Below, one piece after another: positions 31,954 through 40,595 of a stretch of 64,000 nt of DNA. A program made the position numbers and the translations under genes. The DNA comes from an uncultured Peptostreptococcaceae bacterium. Its GTDB lineage: Bacteria; Bacillota; Clostridia; Tissierellales; Peptoniphilaceae. The notes below the pieces were generated by a model, which made no database searches, had not been told where the DNA came from, and saw only the letters and a program-made list of their open reading frames with translations. The stretch's first letter is position 1; every line of letters begins with the position of its first letter. The stretch spans positions 15,184-79,183 of the forward strand of contig CAMYOU010000003.1 in NCBI GenBank assembly GCA_947283485.1, read 5' to 3'.

Positions 31954-32960
31954 GCAAAAGCCTCCAGATATTCCTCAAATTCCGCGGGATCGGCTTCGTC
32001 TTTGATGCGGCGCATCTCTTCGCGTTGCGCAAGGATCATGTCGCGGTCGACGGTTTCGCCGAACGAGGTGCCGATCTTTTCCGAGTCGATGAAACGTGCG
32101 TTTTTCTTCTCCTGCGGAAGGAACGGATCGATGTAGACGATGGGCGTCTCCGCCATGATCGCCTCATAGGTCGAGAGTCCGCCCGCCTTGCCGATGACGA
32201 TGTCCGCGCGGTCGAGTTCCCTTTCCATATCGACAAAGCCGAGAACGGTGATGCCGGGAATCCGCGCACGTCTGAGTTTCCGAAAAAGTGCCTTGTTGCG
32301 TCCCGTCACGACGCGCACGTCTCTTCCGTAGAGTGCGGTGATCGTCCGATAGAAGCCGAGTTCTCGCGGCAAAAGTCCGAGTCCGCCGCCCGTCACGAGC
32401 ACGCGATGTGCCCGTTCGTAGGTGAGATGTGCTGCCGCACGGCGCGGGGAAAGCCCCACGACGACGATTTTTTCTTTGGGCACGCCGAATGTCCTAAGTT
32501 CGCGCTCGGTGTAGGACGAGGCGACGAGGTAGAGATCCGTCCCCTCGTTCACCCAGAAATCGTGCGGTTCAAAATCCGTGATGCAGACGATGAGCGGGGT
32601 CGATAGCCCCCGTTTTTTCTTGTAGTCGGCGAGGAGCCACGCCGCGGTCGAGAAGGTCGCGACAAAAGCGTCCGGCGTGGACATCGCGTCCATGCGTTTG
32701 GCAAAGCGACGTTTGAGAAAATCCGATAGAAGCGCGTCTTTTCTCTTGTGACGATCGCCCGCGAGATACGCGCGATACCCAAGTCCCTGCGTGCGCATGA
32801 TGCGTGTGTATGTATGGTAAATGCCGTCGGCGAAGAACGGAAAGAGAAATCTCGTGATGTCGATGCGTTCGACCCGATGTGCGGGTGCCATCGACGCGAT
32901 ATAGTCCGCCGCGCGCATGTGTCCCGCGCCGAACGAACAGGTAAAGAGTCTGATGTCCAT
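31950..32960 (-). CDS. GT28-like glycosyltransferase (MGDG synthase/UgtP-like)
   Basis: Seen: from ATG 32960 (AAAGGAG 7 bases upstream) 336 residues. The N-terminus has the glycolipid-synthase mark SFGAGHMRAADYI, a CITDFEPHDFW block, and a C-terminal UDP-sugar domain with VTGGGLGLLPRE and IGKAGGLSTYEAI (near residue 255), typical of MurG/MGDG-type enzymes. Family members add sugar to diacylglycerol or a lipid carrier at the inner membrane face. The six-residue longer start is rejected because the ribosome site fits ATG 32960. Cotranscribed with the deacetylase. Confidence 0.88.
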   Translation of the reverse strand: MDIRLFTCSFGAGHMRAADYIASMAPAHRVERIDITRFLFPFFADGIYHTYTRIMRTQGLGYRAYLAGDRHKRKDALLSDFLKRRFAKRMDAMSTPDAFVATFSTAAWLLADYKKKRGLSTPLIVCITDFEPHDFWVNEGTDLYLVASSYTERELRTFGVPKEKIVVVGLSPRRAAAHLTYERAHRVLVTGGGLGLLPRELGFYRTITALYGRDVRVVTGRNKALFRKLRRARIPGITVLGFVDMERELDRADIVIGKAGGLSTYEAIMAETPIVYIDPFLPQEKKNARFIDSEKIGTSFGETVDRDMILAQREEMRRIKDEADPAEFEEYLEAFA

Positions 32961-33062
32961 AATGCACTCCTTTCTCACTTCTATTTTATGATACCACGCA
33001 CCCCCTTTTCTTAGATTACACTTCGCTTACAATACCACGCGCGGGTCTTCCCCGCCCGCCCG

Positions 33063-33099
33063 AAAAAGAAAAACGCTCCGATGATTCGAAGCGTTTTTT
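33063..33099. terminator. Terminator after the flavin reductase gene
   Basis: AAACGCT (33071-33077) pairs with AGCGTTT (33090-33096), with A and T runs on the two sides. Confidence 0.65.
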
Positions 33100-33133
33100 G
33101 ATTGCCATCAAGGATTCGGTTGGGACGGCATCC

Positions 33134-33712
33134 CTATATCTCGAGCGTCTGACGGAGGCTACGGATCTCTTCTTTCGCCGCGGCGAGTTTCGCTTCGACG
33201 TCTCCTCCGAGATCAAGTCCGTCGACGGCGACGGCGTGGAAGCGTTCGATGCCGAAAAATTCCGCCATGGCGCGCATGGAATAGACGCCGAGTTCGAGCG
33301 GCGAATCCGCGTAATTTCCTCCGCGCGTCGTAAGGTAGAGGAGATCTTTCGCGCGTGCAAGACCCCTTAGGGTGCCGTTCGGTACGACGCCGAACGTGAT
33401 GCCCTCAACGGAGATGTGTTCGATATAGACTTTTAAGATTGAGGGGAACGAGAGATCCCAGAAGGGTGCGGCGACGATGATTCTCTCGGCGTTCGCAAAT
33501 TCGTGCGCGAGATCGAAGCGTGCCGCGTCGCGTTTCCCTGCGGCAAGGAGCGCGTCGCGTTCGGCGAGCGACGCTCTGTCAAAGGGAAGAAGTCCCATCT
33601 CGGAGAGAGGACGCACGGTCACATCGTCTTCGAATCGGAGCGCTTCTTCGAGCAGTTTTCGCGTGCGGGAATCTTCCGCGCGCACGCAGGCGTCAATCGC
33701 GAGTGTCTTCAT
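33134..33712 (-). CDS. Flavodoxin-fold NAD(P)H oxidoreductase (azoreductase-like)
   Basis: Seen: 192 residues of the Flavodoxin_2 family. The N-terminal strand DACVRAEDSRTRKL is a FMN-phosphate loop variant, APFWDLSFPSILKVYIEH near residue 83 is the family hallmark, and TTRGGNYADS near residue 130 completes the flavin site. Reduces quinones or azo compounds using NAD(P)H and FMN. ATG 33712 overlaps the ribokinase stop by 4 bases, giving a two-gene unit whose functional link is unclear. Confidence 0.85.
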   Translation of the reverse strand: MKTLAIDACVRAEDSRTRKLLEEALRFEDDVTVRPLSEMGLLPFDRASLAERDALLAAGKRDAARFDLAHEFANAERIIVAAPFWDLSFPSILKVYIEHISVEGITFGVVPNGTLRGLARAKDLLYLTTRGGNYADSPLELGVYSMRAMAEFFGIERFHAVAVDGLDLGGDVEAKLAAAKEEIRSLRQTLEI

Positions 33713-34602
33713 GCCTTATCCTTTCTCCAACGTTCGACTTCGTCGCGTGTGGGGATCGAGGCCGCCGCACCTTTTTTCATCACGGCGAGTGCGCTTGCCG
33801 CCGTGGCGAGATCCATCGCCTCGACGATTTCCATGCCCTCGAGGAGTCCCGCGATGACATAGCCGACAAAAGTGTCCCCCGCGCCGGTCGTGTCGACGGC
33901 GTCGACGGTGTATGCGGGACGCATGATGCGCGTCTTGCCGTCATCGTACATCGCGCCGTCCGCACCGAGGGTGAGAAGCACGTCAGTCTCCGGGAAACGC
34001 TCGCGTAATCCTGTAAGAATCGTCGCGGGTTCATCGACCGGAGCCGATGCGAGATACGCGCCCTCGATCTCGTTGACGATGAGTAGATCCACATAGGCAA
34101 TCGGCAGATCGTCGAGTCTCTCATCCGCCGGTGCCGCGTTCATAAAAATCTTCAGTCCTTTCTCGTGCGCGAGTTCGATCACGTCGCGCGTCGCGGTCGT
34201 TTCGTTCTGGAGCAGAACCGCAGAGGCGTCCGTCTTTTCGAGCACTTCTTCGACATACGCGCGGTCCATCGCGTCATTCGCGCCGCCGTGAATGAAGATC
34301 GCGTTCTGTCCCTCCGTGTCCACCTGAATGACCGCGTGTCCGGGCGACAGGGCGACCGTTTTCAAGAGTCCCACGTCCACGCCCGCACTGCGGAGCGTCT
34401 CGGGTAAGAGCGTGTCCTCCGCGCTCACACATGCCGCATGGGCGACGTGCGCGCCCGCATGGGCAAGGGCGATCGATTGATTGAGTCCTTTTCCGCCGGC
34501 ACCGATCGAATAGGTGCGTGTCTTCTGCGTTTCTTTGGCGCGTGTCACGTGGTCGACTTCGTAGACGTGATCCACATTCATGCTGCCGAAATTGATAATC
34601 AT
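33709..34602 (-). CDS. rbsK: Ribokinase (PfkB family)
   Basis: Phosphorylates ribose to ribose-5-phosphate. Seen: from ATG 34602 (GGAGG 8 bases upstream) 297 residues. The N-terminal GSMNVDHVYEV, the GAGGKGLNQSIAL sugar-binding motif near residue 40 and the C-terminal anion hole and catalytic-base signature DTTGAGDTFVGY near residue 240 are intact. It is divergent from a nucleoside importer and two nucleoside hydrolases, which would release free ribose in the cell, so the kinase completes that pathway. The 21-residue longer ORF lacks a ribosome site. Confidence 0.92.
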   Translation of the reverse strand: MIINFGSMNVDHVYEVDHVTRAKETQKTRTYSIGAGGKGLNQSIALAHAGAHVAHAACVSAEDTLLPETLRSAGVDVGLLKTVALSPGHAVIQVDTEGQNAIFIHGGANDAMDRAYVEEVLEKTDASAVLLQNETTATRDVIELAHEKGLKIFMNAAPADERLDDLPIAYVDLLIVNEIEGAYLASAPVDEPATILTGLRERFPETDVLLTLGADGAMYDDGKTRIMRPAYTVDAVDTTGAGDTFVGYVIAGLLEGMEIVEAMDLATAASALAVMKKGAAASIPTRDEVERWRKDKA

Positions 34603-34644
34603 GCCTCTTCCCTCCTTTTCATTGCGCAACTCTTTTCTCGTTCC

Positions 34645-34673
34645 AAAATAACATAAAAGCCGCACGGAATCAA
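34645..34673 (-). promoter_or_regulatory. Promoter of the ribokinase operon
   Basis: Minus strand TTGATT (34673-34668), 17-base spacer, TATTTT (34650-34645). It lies back to back with the nucleoside operon promoter. Confidence 0.55.
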
Positions 34674-34717
34674 TTTTTAACGTCTTCGAAAACGTGTTAT
34701 GCGCAATGGTTTTCCCC

Positions 34718-34746
34718 TTGCTTTTCTCCTCTCATGGCGGTACAAT
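34718..34746 (+). promoter_or_regulatory. Promoter of the nucleoside uptake operon
   Basis: TTGCTT (34718-34723), 17-base spacer, TACAAT (34741-34746). The leader of about 37 bases is too short for a purine riboswitch. Confidence 0.65.
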
Positions 34747-34789
34747 GATGATGAAGTGGTAGCACAATAAAGAAAGGTAGGAGAGTATC

Positions 34790-35944
34790 ATGAAAACGAA
34801 AAAAATGGCAGCCGTTCTCTTAGCCCTGATGATGTTCCTCGTCTCATGTGGCGGACAACCGGCAGCATCCGGTGAAGCAAATGCTTCCGGAGAAGCAAGC
34901 AAAGAAGCAAGCGGCACCGTCCTCAAGGTTTGCAATCTCGTCAACGGCAACCTCGGCGACAAATCGTTCTTCGACTCTGCAGAACGCGGACTCAAGGAAC
35001 TCGAAGAAGCAGGACGCATCGAGCTCAAAACCATCGAGATGGGCGCAACCGATGCAGACAAACCCAAATGGGAACAAACGCTAAACGAAGTGAGCGACTC
35101 CGGCGAATACGACGTCATCGTTCTCGGTACGTATCAAATGCCCGAATTTTTGAAACCAGCAGCAGAAGCACATCCGGATCAAAAATACGTCATCTACGAC
35201 GCGGAGCATGTCGGTCTTCCGAATGTCGCAACGCTTAACTTCAAGCAAAACGACCTCGGATACGTCATCGGTACGATCGCAGGTGCCATGACGAAAGCGA
35301 CGGACGTTGAACGTATCAACGACAAGAACGTCATCGGTTTTGTCGGCGGCGAAGACGGTCCGGTCATCAACGACTTCCTCTACGGTTACATCCTCGGCGC
35401 ACAGGCAGTCAACCCCGACATCAAAGTCGACACCCGTTACATCAACAATTTCTATGACACGGCAGTTGCAAAAGAACTCGCACTCTCGATGATCAACGAC
35501 AAAGGCGCGGACATCATCTGGGGCGTTGCAGGTCTTGCAGGCAACGGCGGCGTCGAAGCTTGCCAAGAATCCGGCAAAGCATGGTTCATCGGCGTTGACT
35601 CCGACCAAGAGCTTACGCTTTCGAAAGAACTCGCAGACGTTACCCTGACCTCGGGTCTCAAGTCAATCGATAAGGCACTTGTATGGTTCTTCGACGAACT
35701 TGCGAAGGGTCATGAACTCTACGGGTCGGAGACGATTCTCGGTGCCAAAGAAGGCGGCATCGGCATCATCGAAGACAAGAACTATCAAAAATTCGTTCCG
35801 GCAGACGTCCAAGAGGCAGTCAAGAAAGCCATTGAAGGCATCACGTCCGGCGCAGTCGTCGTTCCGTCGGCAATCGGCGAGCAAGCCAAAGACGGCGAGA
35901 CCAAGACCGGCGCAGAACTTCTTCGCGATCAAATGCAACCCTAA
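34790..35944 (+). CDS. BMP-family nucleoside-binding lipoprotein
   Basis: Seen: 384 residues, lipobox LVSCG (Cys20), an Ala/Ser/Glu-rich linker, then the BMP (PnrA-like) fold. It includes GNLGDKSFFDSAERGL near residue 53 and GFVGGEDGPVINDFLYGY near residue 183, two landmarks of the family, and a WFIGVDSDQ strand near residue 262. Binds purine (or broad) nucleosides for import. It has its own promoter and is separated from the ATPase by a strong stem-loop. Several tandem GCA codons suggest high expression. Substrate is inferred from the downstream nucleoside hydrolases. Confidence 0.9.
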   Translation: MKTKKMAAVLLALMMFLVSCGGQPAASGEANASGEASKEASGTVLKVCNLVNGNLGDKSFFDSAERGLKELEEAGRIELKTIEMGATDADKPKWEQTLNEVSDSGEYDVIVLGTYQMPEFLKPAAEAHPDQKYVIYDAEHVGLPNVATLNFKQNDLGYVIGTIAGAMTKATDVERINDKNVIGFVGGEDGPVINDFLYGYILGAQAVNPDIKVDTRYINNFYDTAVAKELALSMINDKGADIIWGVAGLAGNGGVEACQESGKAWFIGVDSDQELTLSKELADVTLTSGLKSIDKALVWFFDELAKGHELYGSETILGAKEGGIGIIEDKNYQKFVPADVQEAVKKAIEGITSGAVVVPSAIGEQAKDGETKTGAELLRDQMQP

Positions 35945-35958
35945 GGGTTTTGCGTACA

Positions 35959-35989
35959 GAAGGGGGAAGAATATTCTTCCCCCTTTTTT
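35959..35989 (+). terminator. Stem-loop between binding protein and ATPase genes
   Basis: A perfect palindrome AAGGGGGAAGAATATTCTTCCCCCTT at 35960-35985 in two arms, followed by six T. Likely partial terminator that sets binding-protein excess. Confidence 0.85.
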
Positions 35990-36041
35990 CTATAAGGACG
36001 CGAGCCTTACGGGCGCGAATCTTTTATAAAAAGGAGGGCAT

Positions 36042-37604
36042 ATGAAAGAAGCATATGCTGTCGAGATGCGCGGGATCGACAAAGTGTATCCCAACGGCAT
36101 CGCGGCAAACAAAGACGTCGAGTTCTCGGTTCTAAAAGGCGAGATCCACGCGCTTATGGGTGAGAACGGCGCGGGCAAATCGACGCTCATGAAAATGCTC
36201 TTCGGCATCGAAGAGCCGACCAAAGGTGAAATCAAGATCAACGGTGAATCCGTCAAACTCTCCGGCCCGCAATCCGCCCTCGAGAAGGGCGTCGGCATGG
36301 TTCACCAACACTTTATGCTCGTCCCGTCGCTCACCGTGGCGGAGAACATCGTACTCGGCATGGCACCGCGAAAGAACGGCATTTTTATCGATTATAACAA
36401 GGCTGTGGAGATCACCGAGGAAGCGAGCAAGAAATACAATCTCAAGGTCGATCCCGACGCCAAAGTCGCGGACATCCCCGTCGGCATGAAACAAAAAGTC
36501 GAGATCCTAAAGGCACTCGTGCGTGGCGCGAAAATCCTCATCCTCGACGAGCCGACCGCGGTTCTTACGAGTCAAGAGACGGACGAACTCTTCCACGAGC
36601 TCAAGTTCCTAAAGAGCGAAGGCTATACGATCATCTTCATCTCGCACAAGCTCCGCGAGATCAAGTCCTTAACCGATCGCATCACGATCTTACGGGACGG
36701 ACGCACGATCGGCACGTACAACACGGGCGACGTGAGCGAGGAAGACATCAGCCGCATGATGGTCGGACGCGACGTCGATCTCACCGTCGAGAAAGACGAA
36801 GCGAAGCCCGGCAAAGTCGTCCTCCACGTCCGCGATCTCGAGTTTACGAACGAATGGGGCAAGAAGATGTGCGACAAGATCTCCTTTGACCTGCGCGAGG
36901 GCGAAATCCTCGGCATCGCCGGCGTCGAAGGAAACGGTCAGGCGGAGCTCGTGCAGATGCTCTTCAATCTCACCGCTCCCGAAGCGGGTACGATCGAAGT
37001 CCACGGCAAAGACACGACGAAACTTTCCCATCGCAAACTGCGCGAAGAGGGCATCACGCTCATTCCCGAAGACCGTATGACCTACGGCATCGCAGGCGAC
37101 GGCACGATCGAGGAGAACATCCTCTCCGACCGCGCCCACCACAAGAGATTCAATCGCGGTCCTCTCTTTAAGATGCCCGCCATCCGTGAAGAGTCCGCGC
37201 TCCTCGTCAAGGAATATCAGATCCTTGCGAAATCCGCCGAGCAACGCGTCAAGATGCTCTCGGGCGGCAATATTCAAAAAGTCGTCGTCGCACGCGAATT
37301 TTCCGCCGAGCCAAAACTCATCATCGCGGATCAGCCGACGCGCGGCATCGACGTCGGTGCGGCGGAATTTATCCATAGAAAACTCGTCGAGCTCTCGCGC
37401 GAAGGCACGGCCGTCTTACTCGTAAGCGCGGATCTCAACGAAGTTCTGGCACTGTCCGACAGTCTCATGGTCTTCCACGAGGGGCACGTCGTCGCGTACT
37501 TCCCCGACACCAAGGGACTCAACGACGTCATCCTCGGCGAATACATGCTCGGCATCAAAGAGCAAAGTCCGGAAGAAACGAGGAGGGTACTCCATGAAAA
37601 ATAA
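36042..37604 (+). CDS. Nucleoside ABC transporter ATPase with two ATPase domains (NupO/YufO-like)
   Basis: Seen: 520 residues, two fused ABC domains as in the ribose/nucleoside (CUT2-like) family. First domain: Walker A GENGAGKST near residue 39, Walker B ILILDEPTAVL near residue 167. Second domain: degenerate Walker A GVEGNGQAEL near residue 297, signature LSGGNIQK near residue 404 and Walker B LIIADQPTRGID. The degenerate second P-loop is normal for the family. AAGGAGGG precedes the ATG. It overlaps the first permease gene by 11 bases. Confidence 0.93.
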   Translation: MKEAYAVEMRGIDKVYPNGIAANKDVEFSVLKGEIHALMGENGAGKSTLMKMLFGIEEPTKGEIKINGESVKLSGPQSALEKGVGMVHQHFMLVPSLTVAENIVLGMAPRKNGIFIDYNKAVEITEEASKKYNLKVDPDAKVADIPVGMKQKVEILKALVRGAKILILDEPTAVLTSQETDELFHELKFLKSEGYTIIFISHKLREIKSLTDRITILRDGRTIGTYNTGDVSEEDISRMMVGRDVDLTVEKDEAKPGKVVLHVRDLEFTNEWGKKMCDKISFDLREGEILGIAGVEGNGQAELVQMLFNLTAPEAGTIEVHGKDTTKLSHRKLREEGITLIPEDRMTYGIAGDGTIEENILSDRAHHKRFNRGPLFKMPAIREESALLVKEYQILAKSAEQRVKMLSGGNIQKVVVAREFSAEPKLIIADQPTRGIDVGAAEFIHRKLVELSREGTAVLLVSADLNEVLALSDSLMVFHEGHVVAYFPDTKGLNDVILGEYMLGIKEQSPEETRRVLHEK

Positions 37605-38718
37605 ACGACTTGCCCGCTTCGAAATTTTGCGCGGCGCCATTTCCATTCTCGTCGCGATCTTCGTGGCGGCACTTTTCATCTTCGCCATCAGCAAAGAGCC
37701 GTGGAAAGCACTGAAGTATTTACTCCTAAGCCCGCTCTTTACGACGCGTGGCGGATCCTTATCCTTTAATCTTCAGAGCTTTTATACGATTCTCGCGGCG
37801 ATGATCCCGACGATCTTCACGGGTCTCGGCGTCTGCGTCATGTTCTCGGCAAACGAGTTCAACTTAGGCGGTGAGGGTTGTGTGCTCCTCGGTGCTTTCG
37901 TCGCATCGCTCTACGGCATCTATCTGGCACCGGGTTCCGTCCTCGATCCCTATGTCGCCGTCCTCTTGGGCGGTGTCGTCTGCGGCGTCATCATGCTTAT
38001 CCCCGCACTCGGGAAAGTCAAACTCGGGGCGAGCGAGATGGTTTCCTCCCTCATGCTAAACTACGTCATTCTCTACTATGTCATGCACGGTCTCTCGACG
38101 AAATACGCGGATCGTTCGCAAGGCTCGCTTATGAGTTTTCCGATTCGCGAGAGTGCGAAGATCGGCGATCTTGTGAAGGGCAATTCCCACCTTACATGGG
38201 GTTTTGTCGTCGCGCTCATCGCGGTGGTCGTGATCTGGTTCTTCATGTACCGCACGCGCTGGGGCTATCAGATCCGCATGATCGGGATCAACCGTTCGTT
38301 TGCAAAATACTCCGGCATGCGCGTGGGCGCGGTCGTCATTCTCGCGCAAGTGATCGGCGGCGTGCTCTCCGGTTTTGGCGGTGCGCTCGAAAATCTCGGA
38401 CGTTTTCAGACATTCCAATGGCGCACGCTCCCCGGTTACGGCTGGGTCGGGATCACGATCGCGATCCTCGCGAAGAACAATCCCGCCTATGTGCCGCTCG
38501 CAAGCTTTTTTATCGCCTATCTCAACAAAGGCTGTCAGCTTATGAGTACGTATTGTGACGTGCCGGCGGAGATGATCGACATCATCCAGGCCGTCATCTT
38601 CCTCTTCTTTGCGGCGGAACAATTCCTCGCAAAACATCGTCAGAAGATCGTCGTAAAGACCGCCATGGAAGAGATTAAGGCGGAGGAACCCGTCGACGGA
38701 GGTGAAGCTCATGCTTAA
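37594..38718 (+). CDS. Nucleoside ABC permease 1 (NupP/YufP-like)
   Basis: Seen: 374 residues, about nine hydrophobic helices of the BPD_transp_2 family. The cytoplasmic coupling region RAIG-like is seen as QIRMIGINRSFAKYSGM near residue 228, and a Gly-rich helix GGVLSGFGGALENLGRFQ follows. Ends in a Glu/Lys-rich tail. Forms a heterodimer with the next permease. Overlaps both neighbours, so translation is coupled along the operon. Confidence 0.9.
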   Translation: MKNKRLARFEILRGAISILVAIFVAALFIFAISKEPWKALKYLLLSPLFTTRGGSLSFNLQSFYTILAAMIPTIFTGLGVCVMFSANEFNLGGEGCVLLGAFVASLYGIYLAPGSVLDPYVAVLLGGVVCGVIMLIPALGKVKLGASEMVSSLMLNYVILYYVMHGLSTKYADRSQGSLMSFPIRESAKIGDLVKGNSHLTWGFVVALIAVVVIWFFMYRTRWGYQIRMIGINRSFAKYSGMRVGAVVILAQVIGGVLSGFGGALENLGRFQTFQWRTLPGYGWVGITIAILAKNNPAYVPLASFFIAYLNKGCQLMSTYCDVPAEMIDIIQAVIFLFFAAEQFLAKHRQKIVVKTAMEEIKAEEPVDGGEAHA

Positions 38719-39661
38719 AGAACTGTGGCCGCTCTTGTGGCAAACCGAATTTTTCTTCTCGATCATCCGCATCACCGCCCCGATCCTCTTCGCGGCACTC
38801 GCGAGCGTCGTCGCGGAACGTGCGGGCGTCACGAACATCGGTCTTGAGGGGATCATGATGGTCTCCGCGCTCTTCGGAACGCTCTTTAGCTATTGGACGC
38901 AGTCGTGGCTCATCGGCGTCATCGGTGCGCTTCTTGTCGGCGTGCTCCTTGCGCTCATCATGGCGTTTTTCTCCCTCAATCTCAAAACGGACATCATCCT
39001 ATCCGGTATCGCGATCAATATGCTCGGCGCGGGCGGGACGATCTTTCTCCTCTACGCCTTCACGGGTGAACGCGGCAACACCGCCGCCCTTTCGTCCGCG
39101 AACATCCTGATCCCCGCCGTCGAGATTCCGATTCTCAAGTCGATCCCGATCTTGGGACCGATTCTCTCCGGGCACTCCGTCCTCACCTACGTCGCCTTTC
39201 TCCTCGTCGGCGTGACGAGCGTGCTTCTCTACAAGACGCCTCTGGGACTCAATATCCGTGCGGTCGGGGAAGACCCGAGCGCGGCGGAATCCGTCGGCGT
39301 CTCCGTCAACAAGATCAAATACATCGCCCTCGCGATCTCCGGTGCGCTCTCCGGACTCGGCGGCGCGTACATGTCCATGTACTACTCGCAGAGCTGGAAC
39401 GCCAACATGGTCGCCGGACGCGGTTTCATCGCCCTCGCGGCGGAAGCCATGGGACGCGGCGAGCCCGTGGGTGCCATGTGGTCGAGTCTCCTCTTCGGTC
39501 TTGCGCAAGCCCTGCGTACCAAGGCGGCAGGACTCCCCGGCATCAGCTCCTATCTCGTCAGTGCCATCCCCTATGCCGTCACGATCTTAGGACTCTATAT
39601 CTACGCGGCAGCCACGCTCCGACGCTCCAAGACCCGCTTGAGCGCGAAAAAGGAGGATTAG
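38711..39661 (+). CDS. Nucleoside ABC permease 2 (NupQ/YufQ-like)
   Basis: Seen: ATG 38711 has GGAGGT 7 bases upstream and overlaps the previous stop by 8 bases; the GTG at 38702 lies inside the ribosome site and is rejected. 316 residues, about nine helices. N-terminal block FAALASVVAERAGVTNIGLEGIMM near residue 20 and LNIRAVGEDPSAAESVGVSV near residue 180 are hallmarks of the second BMP-system permease, followed by GLGGAYMSMYYSQSWN. Confidence 0.92.
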   Translation: MLKELWPLLWQTEFFFSIIRITAPILFAALASVVAERAGVTNIGLEGIMMVSALFGTLFSYWTQSWLIGVIGALLVGVLLALIMAFFSLNLKTDIILSGIAINMLGAGGTIFLLYAFTGERGNTAALSSANILIPAVEIPILKSIPILGPILSGHSVLTYVAFLLVGVTSVLLYKTPLGLNIRAVGEDPSAAESVGVSVNKIKYIALAISGALSGLGGAYMSMYYSQSWNANMVAGRGFIALAAEAMGRGEPVGAMWSSLLFGLAQALRTKAAGLPGISSYLVSAIPYAVTILGLYIYAAATLRRSKTRLSAKKED

Positions 39662-39662
39662 A

Positions 39663-40595
39663 ATGACGAAGATCATCCTCGACGGCGATCCCGGACACGA
39701 CGACGCGATCGCATGGACACTTGCAAGTGCCGAACCCTCGCTTGAGATCCTCGGCATCACGACCGTCTCCGGCAATCAGACGATCGAGAAGACCACCTAC
39801 AATGCAAGACGCATTGCAAGGCTCTTAGGTTACACGGGACCCATCGCAAGAGGTGCTGCAAAACCCCTCATGCGCCCCGTCATGACCGCGGGAAGCGTCC
39901 ACGGAGAATCGGGCCTCGACGGTCCCGAGCTCCCCGAACCCGCACCGATCACCGACCTCCTCGCCGTCGATCTCATGGACAAGATCTTCCGCGAGACCGA
40001 ATCGAAGATCACCCTCGTCCCCACGGGACCGCTTACCAATATCGCCCTCTTTCTCCTCCTCTATCCCGAACACCGGGAAAGAATCGAGCGCATCTACCTC
40101 ATGGGCGGCGGCATCGGTTTCGGCAATTGGACGAGCGCGGCGGAATTCAATATCTTAGTCGACCCCGAGGCCGCGAAGATCGTCTTCGACTCGGGACTCC
40201 CCATCACCATGGCGGGACTCGACGTCACCGAATCGGCGCTCATCTATCCCGACGAATTTGACCGCGTCCGCACACACGGCGGACACGTGGGCGACATCAT
40301 CGCCGAATGGCTCGACTTCTTCTACCGTTTCCACGCGGAAAAAGGCTACGAAGGCGCGCCCATTCACGACGCCGTGGCAGTCCTTGCGATCACGCATCCC
40401 GAACTCTTTACGATGCACGACTATTTCGTCGACATCGACACCGACGGCGTCCACACGACCGGCGCAACCGTCGCCGACATCTACGGAAGAAGCGGAAACG
40501 CGCCCAACGCGACCGTCATCACGGGGATTCACAGAGAAGCATTCCTCGATGTTTTCCTCTCTCTCGTCGAAACATATAAGGAGGTGCACGCATGA
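39663..40595 (+). CDS. Nucleoside hydrolase 1 (IUNH family)
   Basis: Hydrolyses the N-glycosidic bond of ribonucleosides to base and ribose. Seen: 310 residues, N-terminal Ca2+/ribose motif DGDPGHDDA at residues 6-14, VPTGPLTNIALFL near residue 120, and NILVDPEAAKIVF near residue 162; the catalytic-site His lies in the IHDAVAVLAI block near residue 238. GGAGG precedes the ATG, one base after the permease stop. Base preference (pyrimidine or inosine-uridine) unknown. Confidence 0.93.
   Translation: MTKIILDGDPGHDDAIAWTLASAEPSLEILGITTVSGNQTIEKTTYNARRIARLLGYTGPIARGAAKPLMRPVMTAGSVHGESGLDGPELPEPAPITDLLAVDLMDKIFRETESKITLVPTGPLTNIALFLLLYPEHRERIERIYLMGGGIGFGNWTSAAEFNILVDPEAAKIVFDSGLPITMAGLDVTESALIYPDEFDRVRTHGGHVGDIIAEWLDFFYRFHAEKGYEGAPIHDAVAVLAITHPELFTMHDYFVDIDTDGVHTTGATVADIYGRSGNAPNATVITGIHREAFLDVFLSLVETYKEVHA

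Noticed and set aside
34684..34706. cre-like site upstream of the nucleoside operon
   Set aside because: The best alignment has three mismatches at fixed positions of the consensus.
34747..34789. Purine riboswitch for the nucleoside operon
   Set aside because: The leader is only about 37 bases, too short for any known aptamer.
36042..37604. Degenerate second Walker A in the nucleoside ATPase as damage
   Set aside because: A non-canonical second P-loop (GVEGNGQ) is normal for this two-domain family.
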